Shown here one piece after another: positions 1-5,681 of a DNA stretch of 5,681 nt. Every line of letters begins with the position of its first letter. Positions within the stretch are counted from its first letter, which is position 1. The position numbers were made by a program, and so were the translations under genes. The stretch is from contig JBKPDW010000120.1 in NCBI GenBank assembly GCA_046728115.1, positions 1 to 5,681 on the forward strand, in the 5' to 3' direction. The notes below the pieces were generated by a model. The model was not told the origin of the DNA. It ran no database searches and was given only the letters and a program-made list of their open reading frames with translations. This DNA comes from CAVSWN01 sp046728115. Lineage in GTDB: Bacteria; Acidobacteriota; Vicinamibacteria; Vicinamibacterales; CAVVIG01.

Positions 1-1
1 G

Positions 2-1174
2 ACCAGGATTCAGCGCGGTCTCGTCGTCGCGCAGGTCGCCGTGTCCTTCGTCCTCATCGTCGGTGCCGCGCTGTTCGTGCGGAGCTTCAGGAACTTGATC
101 ACAGTCGACACGGGCTTCAAGCGGGAAGGCGTCATGTTCGCTCGCGTCGCCGACTTCAGCGATCGGCCGGGGTCTGAGCGCGTCTTCGCGGCGCAAAGCG
201 AACTGCTCGACCGCATTCGATCGGTTCCGCAGGTGATCTCCGCGGCGACGACGACAAAAGTCCCGCTCGACAGCAGCAGTTGGACGATGGGCGTTGTGCT
301 GCCGGCGTCGGACGACCTCAAGCGGCATTCCTCGAAGTTCACGTTCGTCAGCTCGCAGTACTTCACGACGGTGGGCATGCGAATCGTGACCGGCCGCGAT
401 TTCAACAGTGGGGACACGGCCAAGTCGCGCAGAGTCGCGCTCGTGAATGAGACCTTCGTCCGCCGGTATCTGACCGGAAATCCGATTGGCGCGATGCTGC
501 GAACGGTCGCCGAGCCCGGCTATCCAGAAGCGCTCTACGAAGTGATCGGCGTGGTGAGCGACACGAAATACTCAAGCTTGCGCGAGCCCAATCAGCCGAT
601 TGCGTTTGTTCCCATCGCGCAGCACCCGAGTTTGCGGCCGTGGCCAAATCTCGTGATCCGTTCGGCGGGCCCGCCGGCCGTGGTCATCGCCGCCGTCAAA
701 CGCGCGATCGCCGAGCTCCGGCCGAACATGACGTCCGGCTTCACGGTGCTCGAAAAACAGGTTCGCGATGGGCTTCTTCCGGAACGTCTCCTCGCGTGGC
801 TCGCCGGCAGCTTTGGCATTCTCGCCGCATTGCTTGCGGCGACGGGTGTGTACGGCGTGATTGCCTATCTGGTGGCTCGGCGTCGGCACGAGATCGCCAT
901 CAGGCTCGCTCTGGGTGCCGGGCGCGCACGCGTCATCCGCCTCGTTCTTGGAGAAATGGGTGTCCTGCTGGCCATTGGGCTCGCGTGTGGCGCAGCCGTC
1001 GCCACCTTGGCAGCACGAGGAGCCAATGCCTTGCTCTTCGGTCTCACGCCACGCGATCCCGCTACGTTCCTCGGAGCGATCGGTGCGCTCGTCGTCATCT
1101 CGCTCGTCGCGTGTTCGATTCCGGCGCTGCGGGCGTCACGCGTGGACGCGACCGCTGCGCTTCGCTCGGAATAG
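2..1174 (+). CDS. ADOP-type MacB/FtsX permease, C-terminal half (runs off left edge)
   Basis: This is the C-terminal half of a large inner-membrane permease of the MacB/FtsX superfamily, most like the acidobacterial duplicated orphan permeases (ADOP), which carry two MacB-like modules in about 800-900 residues and usually have no ATPase gene beside them. The frame is open from base 2, and family-like sequence (TRIQRGLVVAQVAVSFVLIV) precedes the first possible start, GTG at 41, so that GTG is internal and the gene begins outside the window. Seen in order: a transmembrane helix at bases ~26-88, a periplasmic MacB_PCD-like domain at ~95-770 (motifs SSQYFTTVGMRIVTGRDF, VIGVVSDTKY), then an FtsX domain at ~780-1160 with three hydrophobic segments. 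HEIAIRLALGAG sits after the first of these and RASRVDATAALRSE ends the protein. The substrate is unknown; export or mechanotransmission-type roles are known only for relatives. It converges on a second permease of the same family. Confidence 0.85.
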   Translation, partial: TRIQRGLVVAQVAVSFVLIVGAALFVRSFRNLITVDTGFKREGVMFARVADFSDRPGSERVFAAQSELLDRIRSVPQVISAATTTKVPLDSSSWTMGVVLPASDDLKRHSSKFTFVSSQYFTTVGMRIVTGRDFNSGDTAKSRRVALVNETFVRRYLTGNPIGAMLRTVAEPGYPEALYEVIGVVSDTKYSSLREPNQPIAFVPIAQHPSLRPWPNLVIRSAGPPAVVIAAVKRAIAELRPNMTSGFTVLEKQVRDGLLPERLLAWLAGSFGILAALLAATGVYGVIAYLVARRRHEIAIRLALGAGRARVIRLVLGEMGVLLAIGLACGAAVATLAARGANALLFGLTPRDPATFLGAIGALVVISLVACSIPALRASRVDATAALRSE

Positions 1175-1224
1175 CGCGTTACTGGCGTTTGTCAGCTCGG
1201 GACGCATCGCTGAAGCAGTCGATT

Positions 1225-1240
1225 CACGCTTCGGAGCGTG
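1225..1240. terminator. Hairpin between convergent permease genes, possible bidirectional terminator
   Basis: CACGCT and AGCGTG form a perfect 6-bp stem around a TCGG loop, in the 68-base gap between the stop at 1174 and the opposing stop at 1243-1245. The location between convergent genes suits a bidirectional terminator. There is no T tract on either side, so intrinsic termination is only a guess. Confidence 0.3.
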
Positions 1241-1242
1241 CT

Positions 1243-2940
1243 TCACTCGTGCCGGAGTGCAGCCATTGGATCGATGCGCGACGCATTTCGTGCTGGCACA
1301 TAGCCCGCGAGCAGCGTTGCGCCAGCCATCGTCAGCACTGCAATCGCGAGCGCGAGCGGATCGTTCCGCTTCATTCCGTAGAGGAAAGACTCCACGAGCT
1401 TCGACGCGGCCAGTGCCGCCGGGAGACTGATGGCCAGTCCAATGGCGGACAGAGTCAGCACTTCACGCAGGACCATCCACACGACGGTCGCACGCTGGGC
1501 GCCGAGCGCCATGCGAATGCCGATTTCGCTCGTGCGCCGGACGACGCCGTACGACATCGTGGCGTACAGCCCGACGCAGGCAATCGCCAGTGCGAGCAGC
1601 GCGAACGCCGTGCACAGGCGAGCAAACGTTACTTCCTGATTGATCGTCGCGTCGATGAGCGCGCGCTGCGTCCTCACCCTCGTCAACGGCACGCGCGGGT
1701 CCGCACGCTCGACGATCTCGCGAACGGCGCGCGACACGCCGAGCGGATTGCCGGCGGTCCGCAATTCGTACGTCACCTCGGCGGCGGGTTCCATGACTGC
1801 TTGCGAGAAGGACAGGAAAATCGTCGTCGGCGCCGCGTTTTTCAGCTGGCCGTACCGCGCATTGCTGACGACGCCGATGATCTCGATGTCGCATGCCGCG
1901 CACCAGCGTGCCAGCTTGAGATGCTTCCCGATCGGATCGTCGGCTTCAAAGAATTTCTTCGCGAACTCCTGATTCACCACGGCGACGTACGGTGCGCCGG
2001 CGCGATCGCGTTCCTCGATCGCGCGCCCGCGCAGTAGGGCGATCTGCATCGTGCTGAAGAAATCGGGGCCGACCGTTAGGACGAGGCTATTCTTCGGAGG
2101 CTCCGCGAACGTATCGACAAGGGTCCCGGACCAGCCAGCACCGAGCAGCGGCGAGTCCGACAGGGTGACGCCGCGCACGCCTGGGATGCCGGCGAACTCT
2201 CCGCGGAGTTGATCGTAGAACGCAACGATTTCGGCGTCGTCGAGTCCCGCCTGCCGCGCGTTGAGCTGGAACGTCAGCAGCTGCTCGCTGTTGAATCCGA
2301 GCGGAAGCGACTGCAGATTCGACAGCGTCCGCAGGAAGAGCCCGGCCGCCACAAGAATCAACAGCGTGAACGCAATTTGCGAGACCACCAGCACGCGGCT
2401 CAGGCTGATCCGACGCTCGCTCGTCGTGCCCCGTCCTCGCGTCCTGACAGCCTTGAGCGCCGGCGTCAGATCCATGCGCGTCGACTGGATCGCAGGCGCC
2501 AGGCCGAACAGCACGCCTGTCAGAACGGAAAGCGCCGCGACGACGCCCAGCACTCGCCAGTTCACTCCGACGTTCAGCCCAAAGGGCCTGTCGCCGCGGC
2601 CGTTCAAGAGCAGCAGCGTCAGAAAGCGAATACCCCAGACCGCGAAAACGACACCCAGCGCTCCGCCGATGCTGGACAGCAGAAGACTCTCGGTGAGCAG
2701 CTGCCGGATCACGCGAAGCCGCCCGGCGCCGATGCTCAGGCGCACGGCGATTTCGCGCGCTCGCGCCGCGGCGCGAGCGAGCAGCAGGTTGGCGATGTTG
2801 GCGCAGGCGACCGCGAGGATTAAGCCAACGAGTCCGAGCAGGAGATACAACGGATTGGCGTACGTACGCCGCAAGCCGTCCAGTCCGCCTACGCTCTCCT
2901 TGACAACCAGGGTTGGCAGATCCTGTCCTTCGCCATAATG
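1243..2940 (-). pseudogene. ADOP-type MacB/FtsX permease, 5'-truncated at transposase junction
   Basis: This is a second ADOP-type inner-membrane permease, lacking its N-terminal membrane helix and first periplasmic domain. Numbering residues from the TTG at 2874, the retained parts are: first FtsX domain at 7-130 (NPLYLLLGLVGLIL, ACANIANLLLARA, REIAVRLSIGAG), linker, helix ~160-182 (VVSQIAFTLLILVAAGLF), second MacB_PCD-like periplasmic domain ~190-405, second FtsX domain ~415-543 (SEIGIRMALGAQ, end DPMAALRHE). TTG 2874 is not a credible start: the same frame continues upstream with family-like residues (LPTLVVKESVGGLDGLRR) to at least base 2922 and stays open to ~2940. Beyond that the similarity ends and a transposase begins on the other strand. 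Full-length relatives have roughly 800 or more residues, so about a third is missing. The missing 5' part is not on the far side of the transposase within this window, so a simple insertion does not explain the loss. It is probably non-functional, though the remaining reading frame has no internal stop, suggesting a recent break. Confidence 0.8.
2913..2939 (+). promoter_or_regulatory. Candidate promoter for the transposase, spanning the permease/IS junction
   Basis: TTGGCA (2913-2918) matches the -35 consensus at 5 of 6 positions and CATAAT (2934-2939) matches the -10 consensus at 5 of 6. The 15-base spacer is shorter than the usual 16-18. The -35-like part lies in permease sequence and the -10-like part at the break point, so it could be a hybrid promoter made by insertion. 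A match of this quality can also arise by chance. Confidence 0.3.
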
Positions 2941-2981
2941 CGATCGGCCGGCCGCGCCAGTTGAATCGCAGGTTGATCCGC

Positions 2982-2987
2982 GAGAGG
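2982..2987 (+). promoter_or_regulatory. Shine-Dalgarno for the transposase ATG at 2995
   Basis: GAGAGG lies 7 bases before the ATG at 2995, an ideal spacing. It supports 2995 as the original start of the transposase rather than the in-frame TTG codons further upstream (2913, 2961, 2973), which lie in or close to permease sequence. It therefore also supports a frameshift in the gene, because that ATG is in a different frame from the catalytic domain. Confidence 0.55.
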
Positions 2988-2994
2988 ATCGCCT

Positions 2995-4025
2995 ATGCTC
3001 ACGGCGGTCGTCGTCTCCTCCGATCCATCGGGTTGATTTGCTCCGGGAACCGAGCGGTCGCCCTTGAGAACCTGGCGCTTCGGCAACAACTGGCAGCCTT
3101 GAAGCGGTCCGTCAAACGTCCACAGCTGCGGACGCGCGACCGAGTCTTCTGGATCCTCCTCGCCAACGTATGGCGGGACTGGCGTCAGGCACTGGTGTTC
3201 GTCCAGCCCGACACCGTCGTACGCTGGCATCGCGAGTGGCTGCGCCGACGGTGGGCGGCCCGTTCGCGGCCGTCGCGACGGGGACGCCCGCCGACGGACC
3301 TCGCCATTGAGACGCTCATCGCGAAGATGAGCGCGGCGAATCCACTGTGGGGCGCGCCTCGGATCCATGGCGAATTACAGAAGTTGGGCATCGACGTGTC
3401 GGAGCGCACAGTCTCGCGGCTTCTGCGTCGGCGGCCCCACCGGGCATCTCACACGTGGCGAACGTTTCTCGCCAATCACGTCGCCGCGGTGGTGTCGATG
3501 GACTTCTTCACAGTCCCGACCCTGACGGGCCGCGTGCTCTTCGTCCTGGTGCTCCTCGCGCACGAACGGCGGCGCATCGTCCATGTCGCCATCACCGAGC
3601 ATCCGACGGCAAGCTGGACGACGCAACAGATCGTTGAAGCCTTCCCTGACGACACGGCCCCTCGCTGGCTCGTACGAGACCGGGACACGATCTACAGTGA
3701 TGGGTTCCGGCGCCGCGTGGCCGGCATGGGCATCACCGAGGTCGTGTGCGCTCCGTCGAGCCCATGGCAGAATCCGTACGCCGAGCGACTGATCGGATCC
3801 ATCCGTCGTGAATGCCTGAATCACGTCATCGTGCTCAACCAACGGCACTTGCGGCGTCTGCTGTCGCGATACGTGGTCTACTACCACCGGGCGCGCCCCC
3901 ATCTCTCGTTGGCCAAGGATGCGCCCACGCCGCGCCGGGTACAGACCGCAGCGGACGGCCCTCGCGTCGTCGCGTTCCCGGAAGTCGGCGGCCTGCATCA
4001 CCGGTACGAACGGCGCGCCGCCTAA
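2995..4025 (+). CDS. DDE integrase-core transposase (rve type), probable N-terminal frameshift
   Basis: This is a transposase with a retroviral-integrase-type DDE catalytic core, in the broad IS3/IS481-like set whose members carry an N-terminal ALENLALRQQL motif; I cannot name the exact IS family. From the ATG at 2995 the reading is MLTAVVV and soon hits TGA at 3034. The other frame, open from a TTG at 2913 to TAA at 4023, carries LLRSIGLICSG and then ALENLALRQQLAALKRS. Restoring one base near 3013-3020 would join them into a family-like N-terminus. Next come a helix-turn-helix/linker region (GRPPTDLAIETLIAKM, NPLWGAPRIHGEL) at 3276-3375 and the catalytic domain. The likely catalytic residues are Asp at 3501 (MDFFTVPT), Asp at 3678 (RDRDTIYSDG) and Glu at 3783 (NPYAERLIGSIRREC), with 34 residues between the last two, as expected. 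The C-terminus RPHLSLAKDAPTPRR and GGLHHRYERRAA looks complete. Without the frameshift being corrected or bypassed, translation would need an alternative start such as TTG 2913 or 3033, so activity is uncertain. Confidence 0.85.
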
Positions 4026-4364
4026 GCTGCTGACCGCGTTGTTCCGGTCGCACCCGCTCAGCGATCAGAAGCTCGATCACATTCACGACTTCCCCACGCC
4101 GCGCATCGATCGGCCCGAACGGTCGCATGATTCGTCGGACTCGTCTGGCAACCCCGAAAAGCGACTCAGCTCGGTTTGGGCTCGGGGAGTGTTCGCAACC
4201 TGGGCGACGTATTCTGGCGAAAGACAAGCTGGTGCCGCGATTTGTCCGCACTGCAGAGAGATACTGAAAGCGTTCGGATACGAAATCACGTCTCCAGGAA
4301 CTGCAATCTTTCGTCCTTAACCACCGAGGTGAAGTGAACACGGGGCGAGCCGTGTCCTTCCAAT
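4026..4364. other. Gene-free spacer after the transposase
   Basis: About 340 bases in which I recognise no gene. Open frames cross it on both strands, for example a + strand one ending at 4320 (last residues GTAIFRP) and a - strand one starting near 4341. Their predicted sequences look like no family I know, are low in hydrophobic pattern, and overlap the transposase end in antisense. The right end of the insertion sequence should lie somewhere here, but no inverted repeat marks it. The only structure seen is a small hairpin at 4338-4355. Confidence 0.5.
4338..4355. repeat. Small inverted repeat downstream of the - strand fragment
   Basis: ACACGG and CCGTGT form a perfect 6-bp stem with a GGCGAG loop. 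It lies 10 bases beyond the - strand stop at 4365, a plausible position for a terminator of that frame. No T tract follows on either strand, so its role is undecided. Confidence 0.25.
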
Positions 4365-4796
4365 TTAGTCGTTATCGCTTGTAACCCCGATTGCGCGAAG
4401 TCGGCCCGCGTAGCAGTCCCATCCGCCGTGCTGGGGCTTATCGCGATTGCGCAGGAACAGGGCTGAGTCGGATGTAGCGTTTGGTGAGCCGGTGTGACGG
4501 TTATGGGCGACACCGAACTCAGTACTCAGAAACTGAAGCGTCTTCGCGTCACGCAACTTGCAGACAATGTTCTGGTTGGCGAACACGCCTTTGAAGGTCT
4601 TCGCCTCTTCCCGCGGGAATGCCTTCAGCCACACGACGCCGACGACCCATTCGCTCAATGCGGGGGAATCGCTATTCTCGTTTGCGTGAGGCGCCTCGAG
4701 GGGCAGGTCGAGGAGACGCTTCCCGAGCTGTACCACCGTGAAATCCGCGATCGGCGTCGCCTCTTTCGTAACCTCGCCGTACCCGACGTACCCGAG
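4365..4796 (-). pseudogene. C-terminal fragment of an unidentified protein, cut at the integrase junction
   Basis: The - strand here reads like genuine protein: GYVGYGEVTKEATPIADFTV, then LGKRLLDLPLEAPHANENSD, EWVVGVVWLKAFPREEAKTF and KGVFANQNIVCKLRD, ending near LQFLSTEFGV (base ~4505). The alternation of charged, aromatic and hydrophobic residues and the GYVGYGEV and FANQNIVCKLRD blocks resemble, from memory, a small PUA/EVE-like C-terminal domain found in some uncharacterised or nuclease-associated proteins. That resemblance is low confidence, and I assign no function. After ~4505 the frame continues about 45 residues to the stop at 4365 with much less protein-like sequence, so the true end may have been lost or altered. 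Upstream of 4797 (further along the + strand) the frame remains open, but it is merely the antisense of the integrase. No start is visible, so this is a remnant and probably not expressed. Confidence 0.5.
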
Positions 4797-5564
4797 ATGA
4801 AAGCCGGCTACGCCCCGAAAACGATCGATCACATCCACGACGTGCTGAGCGCGGTGCTGCGCACGGCCGTCGAGTGGGGGCACCTCCAAGTGAACCCGGC
4901 GCGTGAGGTCGATCTGCCCACGCTTCGGTGTGTCCGTCCCAAGTGGGCACTCACGACGGCGCAAGCCGCAGCACTCCTCGAGGCGCTGCCGGCGCTCCCG
5001 AAAGCGATGGCCGGTCTCGCGATCCTCACAGGACTCCGGCGCGGCGAGCTCTTTGCGCTGCGGTGGAAAGATCTCGATCTCGCCGAGCGCAGCCTTACGG
5101 TGCGCGAGGCGGTGTACGAGGGGAATTTCGACACGCCGAAGACGACAGCCGCGCTTCGCCGCGTCCCGCTGTCGGCTGCGGCGGTACAGCTCCTGGAGAC
5201 ATGGCAACGGCGCGTGACGCCGATTGAACCGGAAGCGCTGGTCTTCGCGACGTGGTCCGGTAAATCGATCTCGCCGAACAACGTGCTGAAGCCCATCGTG
5301 GCCGCGGCCAAAGCGCTGGAGCTGCCGAAGGTGTCCTGGCTGACGTTCCGGCGAACGTACTCGTCTTGGGCGCATGACAAGGGCGTGCCGGCCAAGGTCG
5401 TGGCGACCTTGATGGGCCACGCCAAGGTCGATACGACGTTGAATGTCTACACGCAGGTGCTCGACCACTCGGTGCGAGGGGCGGCCGAGAAGGTCGGATC
5501 CGAATTGATCACAATTGATCACAAATCGGAGGCCACGAGCCGGCTCAAGCAGCCAGAGGCGTGA
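4797..5564 (+). pseudogene. Tyrosine recombinase (phage/island-type integrase), N-terminally truncated
   Basis: This is the catalytic half of a site-specific tyrosine recombinase that would integrate and excise a mobile island. Recognisable sequence starts at MKAGYAPKTIDHIHDVL (4797), the last helices of the SAM-like core-binding domain, followed by the complete catalytic domain. Visible catalytic positions are Arg at 5037 (TGLRRGEL), Lys at 5139 (TPKTTAALRR), Arg at 5349 (LTFRRTYSSW), His at 5418 (LMGHAKVDTT) and nucleophile Tyr at 5448 (NVYTQV). The His of the usual HxxR box is Leu (codon 5340), which may be a subfamily trait. Related integrases usually have about 350-420 residues with an arm-binding domain and a full core-binding domain. 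Here the frame stays open back to ATG 4494, giving 356 residues, but codons before 4797 look like the antisense of a different gene rather than integrase. It ends 17 bases before a tRNA-derived attachment core, the expected place for an integrase of a tRNA-targeting element. DNA binding is probably impaired. Confidence 0.8.
5503..5522 (+). repeat. Tandem 10-bp direct repeat AATTGATCAC x2
   Basis: Two perfect adjacent copies of AATTGATCAC lie inside the integrase 3' end, where they encode LITIDH. Each includes the palindrome TGATCA, and the pair is AT-rich against a GC-rich background. It lies about 60 bases from the attachment core, so it could be an integrase arm-type or accessory binding site, or simply a slippage duplication. 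Confidence 0.5.
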
Positions 5565-5581
5565 TTTTTCTTAGGAAAAAT
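5564..5581. repeat. AT-rich hairpin between integrase and tRNA fragment
   Basis: ATTTTTC (5564-5570) and GAAAAAT (5575-5581) pair perfectly over 7 bp around a TTAG loop. It starts at the last base of the integrase stop and ends at the first base of the tRNA-derived core. It could act as a weak terminator for either strand or be part of the original tRNA trailer. The stem lacks the GC base of a strong intrinsic terminator. Confidence 0.4.
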
Positions 5582-5625
5582 GGCTCCTCAGGCTGGACTC
5601 GAACCAGCAACCCTCCGGTTAACAG
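5581..5625 (-). other. 3' fragment of tRNA-Asn(GTT), probable att core
   Basis: Read on the - strand, these 45 bases match tRNA positions 32-76 of a tRNA-Asn. They give anticodon loop CTGTTAA with anticodon GTT (5621-5623), the 3' anticodon stem CCGGA, a 5-base variable loop GGGTT, a T arm with stem GCTGG/CCAGC and loop TTCGAGT, the 3' acceptor strand CTGAGGA, discriminator G and CCA. The 5' half is absent: the next five bases (CTCTG) do not pair with CCGGA, and no D arm or matching 5' acceptor TCCTCAG is present out to 5681. A fragment starting in the anticodon loop and running to CCA is typical of the core of tRNA-targeting integrases. The integrase gene ends 17 bases away, pointing towards it. 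It cannot yield a tRNA itself. Confidence 0.85.
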
Positions 5626-5681
5626 CAGAGCGCGTCGAATCGTCGACGTCGCTGAACCCAGAAACTTGGTGGCGCGTCGCC
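5626..5681. other. Unassigned sequence at the right edge beyond the att core
   Basis: These 56 bases do not continue the tRNA. On the - strand one frame is open from the window edge into the core and stops at TGA (5588-5590), ending SAVNRRVAGSSPA. Such an ending is common in frames that read into tRNA genes, so it may be the end of a gene from a neighbouring element or a chance frame. Too short to decide. Confidence 0.25.

Larger units (their letters stand above)
2941..4025 (+). mobile_element. Insertion-sequence-like unit carrying a DDE transposase; ends not defined
   Basis: The transposase gene begins immediately where the - strand permease loses its family sequence, so the left boundary of the mobile unit is probably between 2923 and 2945. 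I compared 2930-2995 with the reverse complement of 4026-4120 by eye and found no convincing terminal inverted repeats or target duplication. The right end is therefore unknown and could lie anywhere from just after 4025 to about 4365. The left coordinate is approximate and the right coordinate is only the transposase stop. Confidence 0.45.

Noticed and set aside
640..2037. Long + strand open frame of 465 codons spanning the end of the first permease and the antisense of the second.
   Set aside because: Its translation is very rich in Arg, His and Ser with no hydrophobic or domain pattern, and it overlaps two convincing permease frames; it is a shadow of GC-rich coding sequence.
2209..2938. 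Overlapping + strand open frames of about 200-225 codons opposite the second permease.
   Set aside because: Antisense to well-supported permease sequence, Arg/Gln-rich and unlike any family; best explained as shadow frames.
2913..2994. TTG at 2913 as the true start of the transposase.
   Set aside because: The first part would come from permease-derived sequence, lacks a Shine-Dalgarno I can see, and gives an N-terminus unlike the family; ATG 2995 with GAGAGG 7 bases upstream is better, though in another frame.
4388..4452. Two copies of CGATTGCGC about 56 bases apart, considered as a repeat array or recombination site.
   Set aside because: Only two short copies with no regular spacing or palindromic unit, so neither a CRISPR array nor an integron attC site is supported.
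4797..5522. - strand open frame continuing from the 4365-4796 fragment through the antisense of the integrase.
   Set aside because: Protein-like sequence stops at the junction near 4797; beyond it the frame is Arg/His-rich antisense of a clear integrase catalytic domain.
5581..5681. tRNA-Asn interrupted by a group I intron in the anticodon loop.
   Set aside because: Introns at this place occur in some bacterial tRNAs, but the bases beyond 5625 show no obvious intron structure within the window, and an integrase next to the fragment makes an att core the simpler reading. Only more sequence to the right could fully exclude it.

Overview
The window is a high-GC bacterial segment that looks like accessory DNA assembled from broken pieces. 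Its best taxonomic clue is two large MacB/FtsX-type permeases of the 'acidobacterial duplicated orphan permease' (ADOP) kind, which are especially abundant in Acidobacteriota and also occur in groups such as Gemmatimonadota. The transposase and the integrase also resemble, from memory, forms common in those soil lineages. This assignment is an inference; there is no rRNA or housekeeping gene to confirm it.

Left part (1-2940): the C-terminal half of one ADOP permease enters from the left edge on the + strand and ends at 1174. After a 68-base gap with a small hairpin, a second ADOP permease lies on the - strand (stop at 1243). The two are convergent. The second reads cleanly up to about 2922-2940, just before its first transmembrane block. 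There the family sequence stops, so its N-terminal periplasmic module and true start are missing.

Middle (about 2941-4364): a + strand DDE (integrase-core) transposase with D-D-E residues follows directly at the break point. Its natural start is probably the ATG at 2995, which has a good Shine-Dalgarno, but the family-like reading needs a one-base frameshift near 3013-3020. A promoter-like pair sits across the junction with the permease. No terminal inverted repeats could be identified. The 340 bases after the transposase contain no gene I can support.

Right part (4365-5681): a - strand C-terminal fragment of an unrecognised protein (about 4365-4796) abuts a + strand tyrosine recombinase that lacks its N-terminal part (about 4797-5564). 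An open frame running from 4494 to 5564 looks like one full-length integrase, but its first ~100 codons appear to be the antisense of the other gene. Just after the integrase stop is a 45-base 3' fragment of tRNA-Asn(GTT), from the anticodon loop through CCA, on the - strand. This is a classic attachment core for a tRNA-targeting integrase. Its orientation suggests that another element was integrated on the right and that an intact tRNA-Asn may lie further right.

Overall this is a mosaic, decaying island edge: an integrase plus att remnant, an IS-like transposase, and chromosomal-type permease genes broken by insertion and deletion. I see no convincing intact novel system. The most interesting points are the sharp junctions, the frameshifted transposase, the unidentified fragment, and the tRNA-derived att core.
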